DNA of 64,000 bases. Source: DATKDF01 sp963752045 (GTDB taxonomy: Bacteria > Acidobacteriota > Vicinamibacteria > Vicinamibacterales > SCN-69-37). How positions within the stretch are numbered: position 1 is the first letter of the stretch; each line of letters opens with the position of its first letter. A program made the translations under genes and the position numbers. The stretch spans positions 124,001-188,000 of the forward strand of contig CAVVWN010000014.1 in NCBI GenBank assembly GCA_963752045.1, written 5' to 3'. Of this stretch, positions 23,932 through 31,803 are shown one piece after another. A model generated the notes under the pieces. It ran no database searches. It saw only the letters and a program-made list of their open reading frames with translations, and had not been told where the DNA came from.

Positions 23932-26637
23932 ATGCCGACCCCGAACTGGCGTGAGATTGTCTGGAAACGCGCCGCGGCCACCGGTGCCACCGGGTTGCCG
24001 CTCTACGCCATCGACGAGCTTGCCGCGCACCTGGAGGACCTGTACCGGACGGCGCGCGCCGACGGGCTCTCGCACGACGCCGCGTACGCTCGCTCGATGG
24101 ACGCGCTGGAGACCTCACGCCTGTCCGAACTGGTCGGACCGGGAAGCCAGGTACGCGATCCCGTCTCGCTGGCCGATGTCGCCGGTCTCGTTCGCACGTC
24201 ACGGTTCCGAGGACTCTCCATGATGCACGCACTCCGGCAGGCCGTCCGTCAGTTCACGAATCAGCGCGCCTTCGCGCTCATCACCGTCCTGGTTCTCGGG
24301 CTGGGGATTGGCGCAAGCGTCACCGTCTACAGCATCGTCGATGGCGTTCTGCTCACGCCGCTTCCCTACCGGGAGCCGGATCGACTCGTTACGTGGTGGG
24401 ACACCAACTACGAGCAGGGCCTGTCGCACGAGCCGGTCTCACCGGTCAACTTCATGGACTACCGCGACCTCGACGTGTTCGACGACGCGGCGGCCTGGTG
24501 GCGGCCCGACGTGAACCTCACGGACCCGAGCCTCGATCCGGTTCGGGTCTCGACGATCGAAACAGGCGCCAACCTGTTCGAGGTCCTCGGTGTTCGCCCA
24601 CAGATCGGCCCGGGCTTTCCGGATGGCGGGCCGATGTTCAGCCGCGATCTCATCACCATGATCAGCGACCGGCTGTGGCGCGCGCGCTACAGCGCCGACC
24701 CGGACCTCATCGGCCGCACCCTGCTGCTCAATGGCACGCCGTACACGGTGGTCGGCGTCATGCCTCCCGGGTTTCACTTTCCCGACGACGTGGATGTGTG
24801 GCAGCGATCGCAGTGGGATTTCCATCAGCACAGCCGCGCCGCGCACTTCATGGAGGTGGTCGCCCGCCTCTCGCCGGACGCCGCGTTCGAACAGGCCGAC
24901 GCGGCCATGAACGGCCTCGCGCAACGGCTCGCCGCCGACAACCCGGCCACCAACAAGGCCTGGGGCGTGCGGCTCGTCTCGCTGCTCGACGATCAACTCG
25001 GGTACTACCGCCCGGCGCTCGTCGTGCTGTTTGGCGCGGTCGGGCTGCTGATGGTGATCGCGTCGTTCAACGTGGCCTCGCTGCTCCTGACGCGCGCGCT
25101 CGCGCGCCAGCGCGAGATGGCCGTGCGGACCGCGCTCGGCGCGTCGCCGCGCCACCTGGTGGTGCAACTGCTCGCCGAGGCGTTCGCGCTCTCGACGGCC
25201 GGCGCGGTCACAGGCGTCGTTGCCGCGCTCGTCGCGCTTCCGCTCATCACCGCCGCGACGCCCGTCGAGATTCCACGGCTCGCGGAAGCATCGCTCGACT
25301 TTCGCGCGCTGGCCTTCGCGCTCGCGATCGCGGTGGGCACGACGCTGCTCTTCGGCCTGGTACCGGCGCTTGCCGTCATCCGCCGAAGCCTCAGCGCGGA
25401 CCTGCGCGCCGGCGACCGCGGCTCGTCGCGCGGCACCAGGCTTGTCTACCGCACACTGGTCTCGGGAGAGGTGGCGCTCGCGGCGGTGCTCCTCGTCAGC
25501 TCAGGTCTGCTCGTGCGCACCGTGGCGCGGATGACCGACGTGCCGACCGGCGTGGTGAACGACGAGGCGGTGATCTCGAGCGTGCAGCTCTCCGGCCAGG
25601 CCTATCCCGACTGGCCCAGTGTGGCCACCGCGTACGGGCAGATCCTCGAACGCGTGCGTCAGGAGCCGGGGATCGACGAGGCCGGCGCCGCGAACTTCCT
25701 GCCGTTCGAGGCCGGCTGGCGCGTGAACTTCACCGTCGAAGGCGAGCCGCCCGCGAGAGCCGACGAACAGCCGCAGGCACAGTTCATCACGGTGATGGAC
25801 GGGTACTTCGAGTCGATGGGCGCGCGACTCGTGGCCGGCCGGTACTTCACCGCGCGCGACACGACGGACGTGCCGGGCGCGGTCGTGGTCAACGAATCGT
25901 TCGCGAAGCGCTTCCTCGCGGACCGGGAACCGTTGTCGTCGGCGCTCGTCACGCCCGTGCAGGGCATCGGCCCGCTCGGCCGGAACCTCGTGCCATCGGG
26001 CCGCTTCGACGTCATCGGCGTCGTGGCCGACGTGCGCAACGCACCGGCCGGCCAGCCGGTGGAGCCGGCCGTGTACTTCTCCGGCCGCCAGTTCCCGTTC
26101 CGGTCCATGTTCGTCACCATCGACGCGGTGGACGACGCCACGGCGCTCTCGGCGCTGCGCTCCGCGCTCAGGGAGATTGCACCGACGATTCCCATGACGA
26201 GCGTGACGACGTGGGAGACAAGAGTCCGGGCCCGGTCGGCCGAACCGCGGCTCCTGATGACGCTGCTCGTGTTCTTCGGCGGACTGGCGGGCCTCCTGGC
26301 CGCACTCGGCGTCTACGGCCTGTTCGTCTGGATGGTGACGCTGCGCCGGCGCGAACTGGCGATCCGGCTCACGCTCGGAGCCCGGCCGTCAGGCATCGGA
26401 CTCACGGTCGTCCGGCAGGGCGTATGGCTGGCGGCGGCGGGCCTCATCGTCGGTGCCGGGCTCGTGCAGCTCGGCCGGGACGCGCTCGCGCGCGTCCTCT
26501 TCGAGGTCTCGCCCACCGACGTGGCGTCGCTCTCGGCGGCCGCCGCCGTGCTCTTCACCGCCACGCTCGTCGCCTGCGTGCCCGCCGCCCTGCGCGCCAT
26601 GCGGATCAACCCGATCGAGGGGATACGGCAGGAGTGA
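23932..26637 (+). CDS. ADOP-type ABC permease (acidobacterial duplicated orphan permease)
   Basis: This 901-residue protein has a roughly 90-residue N-terminal cytoplasmic extension (ELAAHLEDLYRTARADGLS, as in PadR-linked ADOPs), then two copies of a MacB-like unit: helix, periplasmic domain (DAAAWWRPDVNLTDPS, GVMPPGFHFPDDVDVWQ) and FtsX-type helices (NVASLLLTRALARQREMAVR, and VTLRRRELAIRLTLGARPSG). No ABC ATPase is adjacent, hence orphan. It may export peptides or lipids or act as a mechanotransmission module. Its stop TGA (26635-26637) is also the first TGA of the 25-bp repeat array that follows. Confidence 0.93.
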   Translation: MPTPNWREIVWKRAAATGATGLPLYAIDELAAHLEDLYRTARADGLSHDAAYARSMDALETSRLSELVGPGSQVRDPVSLADVAGLVRTSRFRGLSMMHALRQAVRQFTNQRAFALITVLVLGLGIGASVTVYSIVDGVLLTPLPYREPDRLVTWWDTNYEQGLSHEPVSPVNFMDYRDLDVFDDAAAWWRPDVNLTDPSLDPVRVSTIETGANLFEVLGVRPQIGPGFPDGGPMFSRDLITMISDRLWRARYSADPDLIGRTLLLNGTPYTVVGVMPPGFHFPDDVDVWQRSQWDFHQHSRAAHFMEVVARLSPDAAFEQADAAMNGLAQRLAADNPATNKAWGVRLVSLLDDQLGYYRPALVVLFGAVGLLMVIASFNVASLLLTRALARQREMAVRTALGASPRHLVVQLLAEAFALSTAGAVTGVVAALVALPLITAATPVEIPRLAEASLDFRALAFALAIAVGTTLLFGLVPALAVIRRSLSADLRAGDRGSSRGTRLVYRTLVSGEVALAAVLLVSSGLLVRTVARMTDVPTGVVNDEAVISSVQLSGQAYPDWPSVATAYGQILERVRQEPGIDEAGAANFLPFEAGWRVNFTVEGEPPARADEQPQAQFITVMDGYFESMGARLVAGRYFTARDTTDVPGAVVVNESFAKRFLADREPLSSALVTPVQGIGPLGRNLVPSGRFDVIGVVADVRNAPAGQPVEPAVYFSGRQFPFRSMFVTIDAVDDATALSALRSALREIAPTIPMTSVTTWETRVRARSAEPRLLMTLLVFFGGLAGLLAALGVYGLFVWMVTLRRRELAIRLTLGARPSGIGLTVVRQGVWLAAAGLIVGAGLVQLGRDALARVLFEVSPTDVASLSAAAAVLFTATLVACVPAALRAMRINPIEGIRQE

Positions 26638-26963
26638 AAGGCGCTTGGGGTCCTGGGAGTGAAGGGCGCTTGGGGTGCTGGGGGTGGAAAGCGCTTGGGG
26701 TGCTGGGGGTGGAAAGCGCTTGGGGTCCTGGGAGTGGAAAGGCGCTTGGGGTGCTGGGGGTGAGAAGCGCTTGGGGTGCTGGGGGTGGAAAGCGCTTGGG
26801 GTGCTGGGGGTGAGAAGCGCTTGGGGTGCTGGGGGTGGAAAGCGCTTGGGGTCCTGGGAGTGGAAGGCGCTTGGGGTGCTGGGGGTGAGAAGCGCTTGGG
26901 GTCCTGGGAGTGGAAAGGCGCTTGGGGTGCTGGGGGTGAGAAGCGCTTGGGGTGCTGGGGGTC
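26635..26963 (+). repeat. Minisatellite array A1, about 12.8 copies of a 25-bp unit
   Basis: The unit is GCGCTTGGGGTGCTGGGGG plus TGGAAA, TGAGAA or TGAAGG. Two subtypes alternate: one with GTGCTGGGGGTG, one with GTCCTGGGAGTG, and a few units are 26 bp. The array begins at the permease stop codon, whose TGA occupies the place of the repeat's own TGAA. A period of 25 is not a multiple of 3, so it is not coding. The G-runs could form quadruplexes on the sense strand. Confidence 0.93.
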
Positions 26964-27111
26964 GACCGGCTCGAGCGGCTGAATCTGCCAGGCGGCGACT
27001 TCCGCCACGACGGCGTCGGTCACCGTGCTGATCAGGTCGGGCGACGTCGACCGCGTACATCTCGGCGAGGAAGGCCTGAATCTCCCCGACCGCCAGGGCA
27101 CGCTCTTCAGT
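26961..27111 (-). pseudogene. IS256-family transposase remnant
   Basis: The minus strand encodes TEERALAVGEIQAFLAEMY then AVDV, and after a frameshift PDLISTVTDAVVAEVAAWQ followed by PLEPV. This is the EIQ-HL-E-YG-VSP-LIS-VTDAV--EV--WQ-RPL segment of IS256 (Mutator-type) transposases. A 2-nt loss in GTC(TC)GCCC explains the shift. Only about 50 of some 400 codons remain. It is bracketed by minisatellite arrays A1 and A2, which point in opposite directions. Confidence 0.8.
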
Positions 27112-27274
27112 CCAAGCACTTCAAGCGCTTTTCACTCCAAGCACCTCAAGCGCTCTTCACCCTGGGCACCTCAAGCGCCTTTCACTCCAGCACCTCAAGC
27201 GCTTCTCACCCCAAGCACCTCAAGCGCCTTTCACTCCCGGCACTTCAAGCGCCCTTCACCCCGAGAGCCCTTCA
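27112..27274 (-). repeat. Minisatellite array A2, about 6 copies, inverted relative to A1
   Basis: On the minus strand units read GCGCTTGAGGTGCTTGG followed by AGTGAAA, a diverged form of the A1 unit. The array begins at the glutamine synthetase stop codon (27274-27272), again with the gene's TGA at the position of the repeat's TGAA. Confidence 0.88.
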
Positions 27275-29446
27275 CTTCACAAACAGCATCTCCCGGTAGG
27301 TTGGCAGCGGCCAGGCGTCGTGCGGCGTCAGGAGCTCGATCTGGTCGCCGACCTCGCGCAGGGCCAGCATGGCCGGCACGACGGTGTCTCGCATGTAGCG
27401 CGCGTGCTTCTCGGCCTCGTGCGACTTGTGGCCCAGGGCCTCGGCCAGGGTGTCGGTGCGCACGCGGAACTCGTCGATGAGCTTCGAGTACCGATCGAGC
27501 AGTTTCTTGCTCTCGCGGGTCGACCCGCCGGCCTGCTTCGTCACCGCCACCGACGAGGCGATCTCCTCCTGGTAGCGAATCGCCGTGGGGGCGATGTAGC
27601 GGTTGGCCATGAGGACCATCAGCTGGGCCTCGACGTTCACCGTCTTGACGTACGTCTCGAACGCCACTTCGTAGCGGGCGCGCAGCTCTCGGGCGTTCAG
27701 CACCTTGTAGCGCTCGAACACTTCGACCACGTCGGGCCTGATGAGCTCGGGCAACGCGTCGACGGTGTTCGTCAGGTTCAGCAGGCCGCGCTTCTTCGCT
27801 TCGCGCCGCCAGTCGTCGGAGTAGCCGTTGCCGTTGAAGATGATCTGCCTGTTGTCTTTGACGAGCTTTGTGAGCAGCGCCTTGACGGCCTGCTTGAGGG
27901 TCTTCTTGGCCTTGAGCGCTTTCTCGAGCTCGGTGGCCACGTGGTCGAGCGATTCGGTCATGGCCACGTTCAGGGCGATGTTCGGGAACGCGATGCTCTG
28001 GTTCGCCGACACGGCGCGGAACTCGAACTTGTTGCCCGTGAAGGCGAACGGGCTCGTGCGGTTGCGGTCGCCGGCATCGCGCGGCAGTTTTGGCAGCACC
28101 GAGACGCCCGTGTCGAGCAGGCCGCCCGTCTTGGCGGATTTCGCACTGCCCTTTTCGATCTGCTCGAAGATGTCGGTGAGCATGTCGCCGAAGAAGATCG
28201 AGATGATCGCCGGCGGTGCCTCGTTGGCCCCGAGCCGATGATCGTTGCCCGCGCTTGCGATCGACATGCGCAGCAGGCCCTGCCACTTGTTGACGGCCCG
28301 AATCATCGCGGCACAGAAGACGAGGAACTGGATGTTGTCGTGCGGCGTCTCGCCGGGGTTGAGCAGGTTGTTGCCTTGATCATCCACCATGCTCCAGTTG
28401 ACGTGCTTGCCGCTGCCGTTGAGCTCGGCAAACGGTTTCTCGTGCAGAAGGCAGGCCAGGCCGTACTTCGGCGCCATCCGCTTGAGCATCTCCATCGTCA
28501 TCATCTGGTGATCGGTGGCGACGTTGGCGTTCTCGAAGACGGGCGCGATCTCGTACTGACTCGGCGCCACTTCGTTGTGGCGCGTCTTGACGGGCACGCC
28601 GATCTTGTAGAGCTCCGTTTCGACGTCCTGCATGAACGCGAGCACGCGGTCGGGGATGGCGCCGAGGTACTGATCCTCGAGTTCCTGCCCCTTGGGCGGC
28701 CGCGCGCCGAAGAGCGTCCGGCCGGCGTTGATGAGATCCGGCCGCGCGAAGTAGAAGTTGCGGTCGATCAGAAAGTACTCCTGCTCGGGGCCGCAGGTGG
28801 TGGCCACGTACTCGGCCTTCGTGCCGAACAGCCGGAGAATGCGGACGGCCTGCTTCGACAGGGCTTCAATCGAGCGCAGCAGAGGCGTCTTCTTGTCGAG
28901 CGAATCGCCCGTCCAACTGACGAAGACCGTGGGGATGACGAGCGTCGTGCCATTCTGCGCCGTGAGCAGGTAGGGCGGGCTCGTCGGATCCCACGCCGTG
29001 TACCCGCGAGCTTCGAAGGTGGAGCGCATGCCGCCGGACGGGAAACTGGAGGCGTCGGGCTCGCCGCGCGCGAGCTCGCGGCCGCTGAACTCGGCGACGG
29101 CCCGGCCTTCCACCGTCGGCACGAGAAACGCGTCGTGCTTTTCGGCCGTGATGCCCGTCATCGGCTGGAACCAGTGCGTGTAGTGGGTGGCGCCGTGCTC
29201 GACGGCCCAGTCCTTCATCGCGGCGGCAATCACTTCAGCGGCGCCCTCGTCGAGCGCCACGCCGTGCGTGCTGGCCCGCCGAAGCGCGCGGTACACGTCG
29301 CGCGGCAGACGGCGCCGCTGCACCTCGTCGTTGAACGTGAGCGATCCGAAGATGTCCGTAGCGGCCAGGCGCGGTGCGGCCGTGCGACTCGCCTTGCCCC
29401 ACTCGATGATGCTGGTCGTGGCCCCCTGCAGTGCTGACGAACCCAT
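27272..29446 (-). CDS. glnN: Glutamine synthetase type III
   Basis: This 724-residue enzyme makes glutamine from glutamate, ammonia and ATP. Length and motifs are those of GSIII: FPSGGMRSTFEARGYTAWDP, CGPEQEYFLID, TRHNEVAPSQYEIAP, LNGSGKHVNWSM (ATP/Glu site) and SAGNDHRLGANEAPPAIIS, with the GSIII-specific C-terminal helical region. The ATG at 29446 is chosen because it gives the usual GSIII N-terminus and has an AAGGA upstream; an in-frame start at 29536 would add about 30 low-complexity residues. No PII or ammonium transporter gene is adjacent. Its 3' end merges into array A2. Confidence 0.95.
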   Translation of the reverse strand: MGSSALQGATTSIIEWGKASRTAAPRLAATDIFGSLTFNDEVQRRRLPRDVYRALRRASTHGVALDEGAAEVIAAAMKDWAVEHGATHYTHWFQPMTGITAEKHDAFLVPTVEGRAVAEFSGRELARGEPDASSFPSGGMRSTFEARGYTAWDPTSPPYLLTAQNGTTLVIPTVFVSWTGDSLDKKTPLLRSIEALSKQAVRILRLFGTKAEYVATTCGPEQEYFLIDRNFYFARPDLINAGRTLFGARPPKGQELEDQYLGAIPDRVLAFMQDVETELYKIGVPVKTRHNEVAPSQYEIAPVFENANVATDHQMMTMEMLKRMAPKYGLACLLHEKPFAELNGSGKHVNWSMVDDQGNNLLNPGETPHDNIQFLVFCAAMIRAVNKWQGLLRMSIASAGNDHRLGANEAPPAIISIFFGDMLTDIFEQIEKGSAKSAKTGGLLDTGVSVLPKLPRDAGDRNRTSPFAFTGNKFEFRAVSANQSIAFPNIALNVAMTESLDHVATELEKALKAKKTLKQAVKALLTKLVKDNRQIIFNGNGYSDDWRREAKKRGLLNLTNTVDALPELIRPDVVEVFERYKVLNARELRARYEVAFETYVKTVNVEAQLMVLMANRYIAPTAIRYQEEIASSVAVTKQAGGSTRESKKLLDRYSKLIDEFRVRTDTLAEALGHKSHEAEKHARYMRDTVVPAMLALREVGDQIELLTPHDAWPLPTYREMLFVK

Positions 29447-29553
29447 AGCTGACGCGTCCTTCCTTCGTGCAAGCGATGATGATGACTGTCGAGATGTCCC
29501 GGGACCGGGAACCGGGCGGGACTTCTTATTATTCACAGAAGGGCGATGAAGTC

Positions 29554-29757
29554 CAGGGAGCGGAAAGCGCGGGACGCGCTGGGGGTGAAGGGCGCGTGGG
29601 GTGCTGGGGATGAAAAGCGCGCGAGGTGCTCGGGGTGAAGGGCGCTTGGGGTGCCGGAGTGAACAGCGCTTGGGGTGCTCGGGGTGGAAGGCACCTGGGG
29701 CGAGGTGCTCGGGGTGAAGGCGCTCGAGGTCTTGGGGGTGAACAGCGTCTTACGGGC
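29554..29757 (+). repeat. Minisatellite array A3, about 8 degenerate copies
   Basis: Plus-strand units such as GGCGCTTGGGGTGCCGG, AGCGCTTGGGGTGCTCGGGG and GGCGCGTGGGGTGCTGGGG belong to the same 25-bp family. This is the most diverged of the five arrays. It overlaps the stop end of the four-helix-bundle gene by 8 bp, so that gene's last codons (PSKRP) derive from repeat sequence. It fills the spacer upstream of glnN. Confidence 0.82.
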
Positions 29758-30163
29758 GCTTGCTTGGTTGGCGGATATGGTCCACGGCTTGGCGGTCGGC
29801 GAGGCGTTGCTGGCTGGCACGGAGGGCGCGAAGCGTTCGCTCGCACTGCCTCGCACAGAACAGCGCGCGTTCGAGATCAGCCGCCGTGAAGTGGCCACGG
29901 GGGCCGCCGTCCGAGAGCCTCACGCGCGTCTCGGCCAGCGACCCAAGGGCGTACCGCAGAAACTGCCCGAACTCCCGTGGGCGCCATCGCGCAAAACCCT
30001 CGGCGATGTTGCTCTCGACGCCGCTCGCGGCGGCAAACACCTGGTCGCGGTACCGGAAGTCGCGAGAGGCGGTCGCCGATTCGGCAAAGAGCCGGTAGAC
30101 CTCGCCCTTCAGCTCAGCGGCCCACTGAAACGCCACGAGATCCTCGACCCGCCGCGCCCCCAC
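29750..30163 (-). CDS. Four-helix-bundle protein (23S rRNA intervening-sequence/S23 type)
   Basis: The roughly 137-residue protein shows the family pattern: VEDLVAFQWAAELKGEVYRL, FRYRDQVFAAASGVESNIAEG, then REFGQFLRYALGSLAETRVRL. Members were named after ORFs inside 23S rRNA intervening sequences but also occur free-standing; their biochemical role is unclear. The start is uncertain: GTG at 30163 gives the usual length, while the frame stays open to 30349 through repeat DNA. There is no clear ribosome-binding site. It is enclosed by arrays A3 and A4, which hints at arrival with mobile DNA. Confidence 0.75.
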   Translation of the reverse strand: MGARRVEDLVAFQWAAELKGEVYRLFAESATASRDFRYRDQVFAAASGVESNIAEGFARWRPREFGQFLRYALGSLAETRVRLSDGGPRGHFTAADLERALFCARQCERTLRALRASQQRLADRQAVDHIRQPSKRP

Positions 30164-30291
30164 GCGTGCAACAGAGGCAAGCGCCGCGCCAGATTCACAG
30201 CGAGCAATGGCGGCATTCGGCACAAGGTGGCGATGAGGGACTGGCAAGAACTGCGACCTGACCCTCCACCTCACGTCGCACTTGTTGCGAT
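30164..30291. other. Short spacer upstream of the four-helix-bundle gene
   Basis: Apart from the open extension of the neighbouring frame no gene, promoter consensus or hairpin is evident in these 128 bases. Confidence 0.4.
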
Positions 30292-30398
30292 CCAGCACCT
30301 CACGCGCTTTCCACTCCCAGCACCCCAAAGCGCCCTTCACCCTCAGCACCCCAAGCGCCCTTCACCCCCAGCACCTCAAGCGCCCTTCACTCCCCCCC
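30292..30398 (-). repeat. Minisatellite array A4, about 4 copies
   Basis: Minus-strand units read GGGCGCTTGAGGTGCTGGGG and GGGCGCTTGGGGTGCTGAGG with GTGAA linkers. The stop TGA of the serine hydrolase gene (30389-30387) is the TGAA of the first unit, preceded by GGGAG exactly as in A1. Confidence 0.87.
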
Positions 30399-31550
30399 CG
30401 CCATCCCCGCAAGTTCCAGGGCAACGCGCGCGAGCGAGCGATTGCCGGTCGACCGTGGCGCCGACGAGTTGATCTGGACCGCCACCGTGACGCCCGACTC
30501 CACTGCGTGCAGCAATTCCGTCTGGTACCCGGGAAAGAAGCCGCTGTGACCCCACGTCGGTCCGACCGGTGTCGCGGCGCGCACGATGACGCCGAGCCCG
30601 TACTTCGTCTCGGGCCCCAACCGTGCGGGCACGGCGGCGTCCACCATCAGCTTCACCATCGCCGGCGACACGGCGCGACCGGTGTACAAGGCCTGCCCCC
30701 AGCGCGCCAGGTCGAGCGCGCTCGTCGCGTAGCCACCGCCCGTCCATTCGAACTGGGGATTGATCACGAACTCGCCATCGACCAGGACTTCGTCGGGCAG
30801 GCCCAGCGGATCGCGCGGCCCGGCGTACCCGGCGATGAGGCCGGCAATGCGACGACTCGTCGACGGACGGACGTGCGTGAGGCCCAGCGGCCGGAGAAAG
30901 CGCTGCTCGACCTCGTCATAGAGCCTGGTGCCGGTGATCTGCTCGAGGATCACGCCGAGCACGATGTAGTTGGTGTCCGAGTAATCCCAGCCCTGCCCCG
31001 CGGCGAACGGCGGTGCTGCGTCCAGCAGATAGCCGATCTCCTCTTCGGGCGACCACACCTTGTCGGGCTGCGCTCGCAAGTCGGCGGTGAATCTCGGGTT
31101 CATCTCGTACCGGACGAGCCCGCTCGTGTGCGTCATGAGCATGCGCACCGTGATGTCGCGCGCGTTGGGCAGCCGCGCGAACCAGGACCGGTCACCCAGA
31201 TAGCGCGAGATCGGCGCGTCGAGGTCGAGCCGCCCGTCTTCGATCAGCTGAAGGGCCACGGCTGCGAAGAACGTCTTGCCGGTGCTTCCGGCAAGCAGGA
31301 GATCCTCGACGCGCATCGGCGTGCCAGCGGCGCGGTCCGACACGCCCGTCACCAGCCCGATCGCGGTGCCATCCCGCAGGACGACGCCGACCGAGGCCCC
31401 CGGAAAAGACGCGCCACCCCGCCACTCGTCCAGGTGCGCCTGCAACCGGTCACGAAGCACCCCACCGGCCGGCGCAGGCTGCTGGGCAAGGACCACGACC
31501 GAGGCCGCACACAGGCAGGCGAAGACAGCGACCACACGTCGATTCGTCAT
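30387..31550 (-). CDS. Secreted serine hydrolase of the beta-lactamase fold
   Basis: The 387-residue protein has a signal peptide (about residues 1-23) and a class C beta-lactamase-type domain: S89-T-G-K92, MLMTHTSGLVRYE, YSDTNYIVLG (a YSD variant of YxN) and WGHSGFFPGY (HSG in place of KTG). It is probably a DD-peptidase- or esterase-like enzyme. The ATG at 31550 is used because it starts the signal peptide and lies 7 nt after a TAGAAT box. Its stop is supplied by the first unit of array A4. Confidence 0.9.
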   Translation of the reverse strand: MTNRRVVAVFACLCAASVVVLAQQPAPAGGVLRDRLQAHLDEWRGGASFPGASVGVVLRDGTAIGLVTGVSDRAAGTPMRVEDLLLAGSTGKTFFAAVALQLIEDGRLDLDAPISRYLGDRSWFARLPNARDITVRMLMTHTSGLVRYEMNPRFTADLRAQPDKVWSPEEEIGYLLDAAPPFAAGQGWDYSDTNYIVLGVILEQITGTRLYDEVEQRFLRPLGLTHVRPSTSRRIAGLIAGYAGPRDPLGLPDEVLVDGEFVINPQFEWTGGGYATSALDLARWGQALYTGRAVSPAMVKLMVDAAVPARLGPETKYGLGVIVRAATPVGPTWGHSGFFPGYQTELLHAVESGVTVAVQINSSAPRSTGNRSLARVALELAGMAGGE

Positions 31551-31557
31551 ACCGCCG

Positions 31558-31563
31558 ATTCTA
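31558..31563 (-). promoter_or_regulatory. TAGAAT -10 box of the serine hydrolase gene
   Basis: TAGAAT on the minus strand ends 7 nt before the ATG at 31550, predicting a leaderless transcript. Confidence 0.55.
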
Positions 31564-31565
31564 CC

Positions 31566-31766
31566 GGCCCCCAGCACCCCAAGCGCTTTTCACCCCAAGC
31601 ACCCCAAGCGCTCTTCCTCTGAGCACCCCAAGCGCTTTCCACCCCGAGCACCCCAAGCGCTCTTCCTCTGAGCACCCCAAGCGCTTTCCACCCCGAGCAC
31701 CCCAAGCGCCCTTCCTCTGAGCACCCCAAGCGCTTTCCACCCCGAGCACCCCAAGCGCCTTTCTCA
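31566..31766 (-). repeat. Minisatellite array A5, about 8 copies
   Basis: Minus-strand units read AGCGCTTGGGGTGCTCGGGG with either TGGAA or AGAGGAA linkers, alternating regularly. The array fills the divergent spacer between the serine hydrolase and S9 peptidase genes, directly next to both promoters (minus-strand TAGAAT at 31563-31558, plus-strand TAGAAT at 31769-31774). Confidence 0.9.
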
Positions 31767-31768
31767 GC

Positions 31769-31774
31769 TAGAAT
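31769..31774 (+). promoter_or_regulatory. TAGAAT -10 box of the S9 peptidase gene
   Basis: TAGAAT lies 29 nt upstream of the ATG at 31804, followed by a GGGGGA ribosome-binding site at about 31792-31797. Unlike many neighbours this gene thus has a normal short leader. Confidence 0.5.
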
Positions 31775-31803
31775 CCACGCATCGCAACCCCGGGGGAACT
31801 GCC

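Noticed and set aside
26635..26963. CRISPR array
   Set aside because: Units follow each other without unique spacers and no cas genes are present; this is a plain minisatellite.
26675..27031. Repetitive peptide frames (GVLGVESAWGAGG-type) across array A1
   Set aside because: The 25-bp period shifts the frame every copy, so no constant repeat peptide results; there is no start signal.
27320..29437. A roughly 700-codon open frame on the plus strand opposite glnN
   Set aside because: It is a mirror frame caused by high-GC third positions; its translation is Arg/His/Val-rich low complexity, while the minus strand encodes a full GSIII with all motifs.
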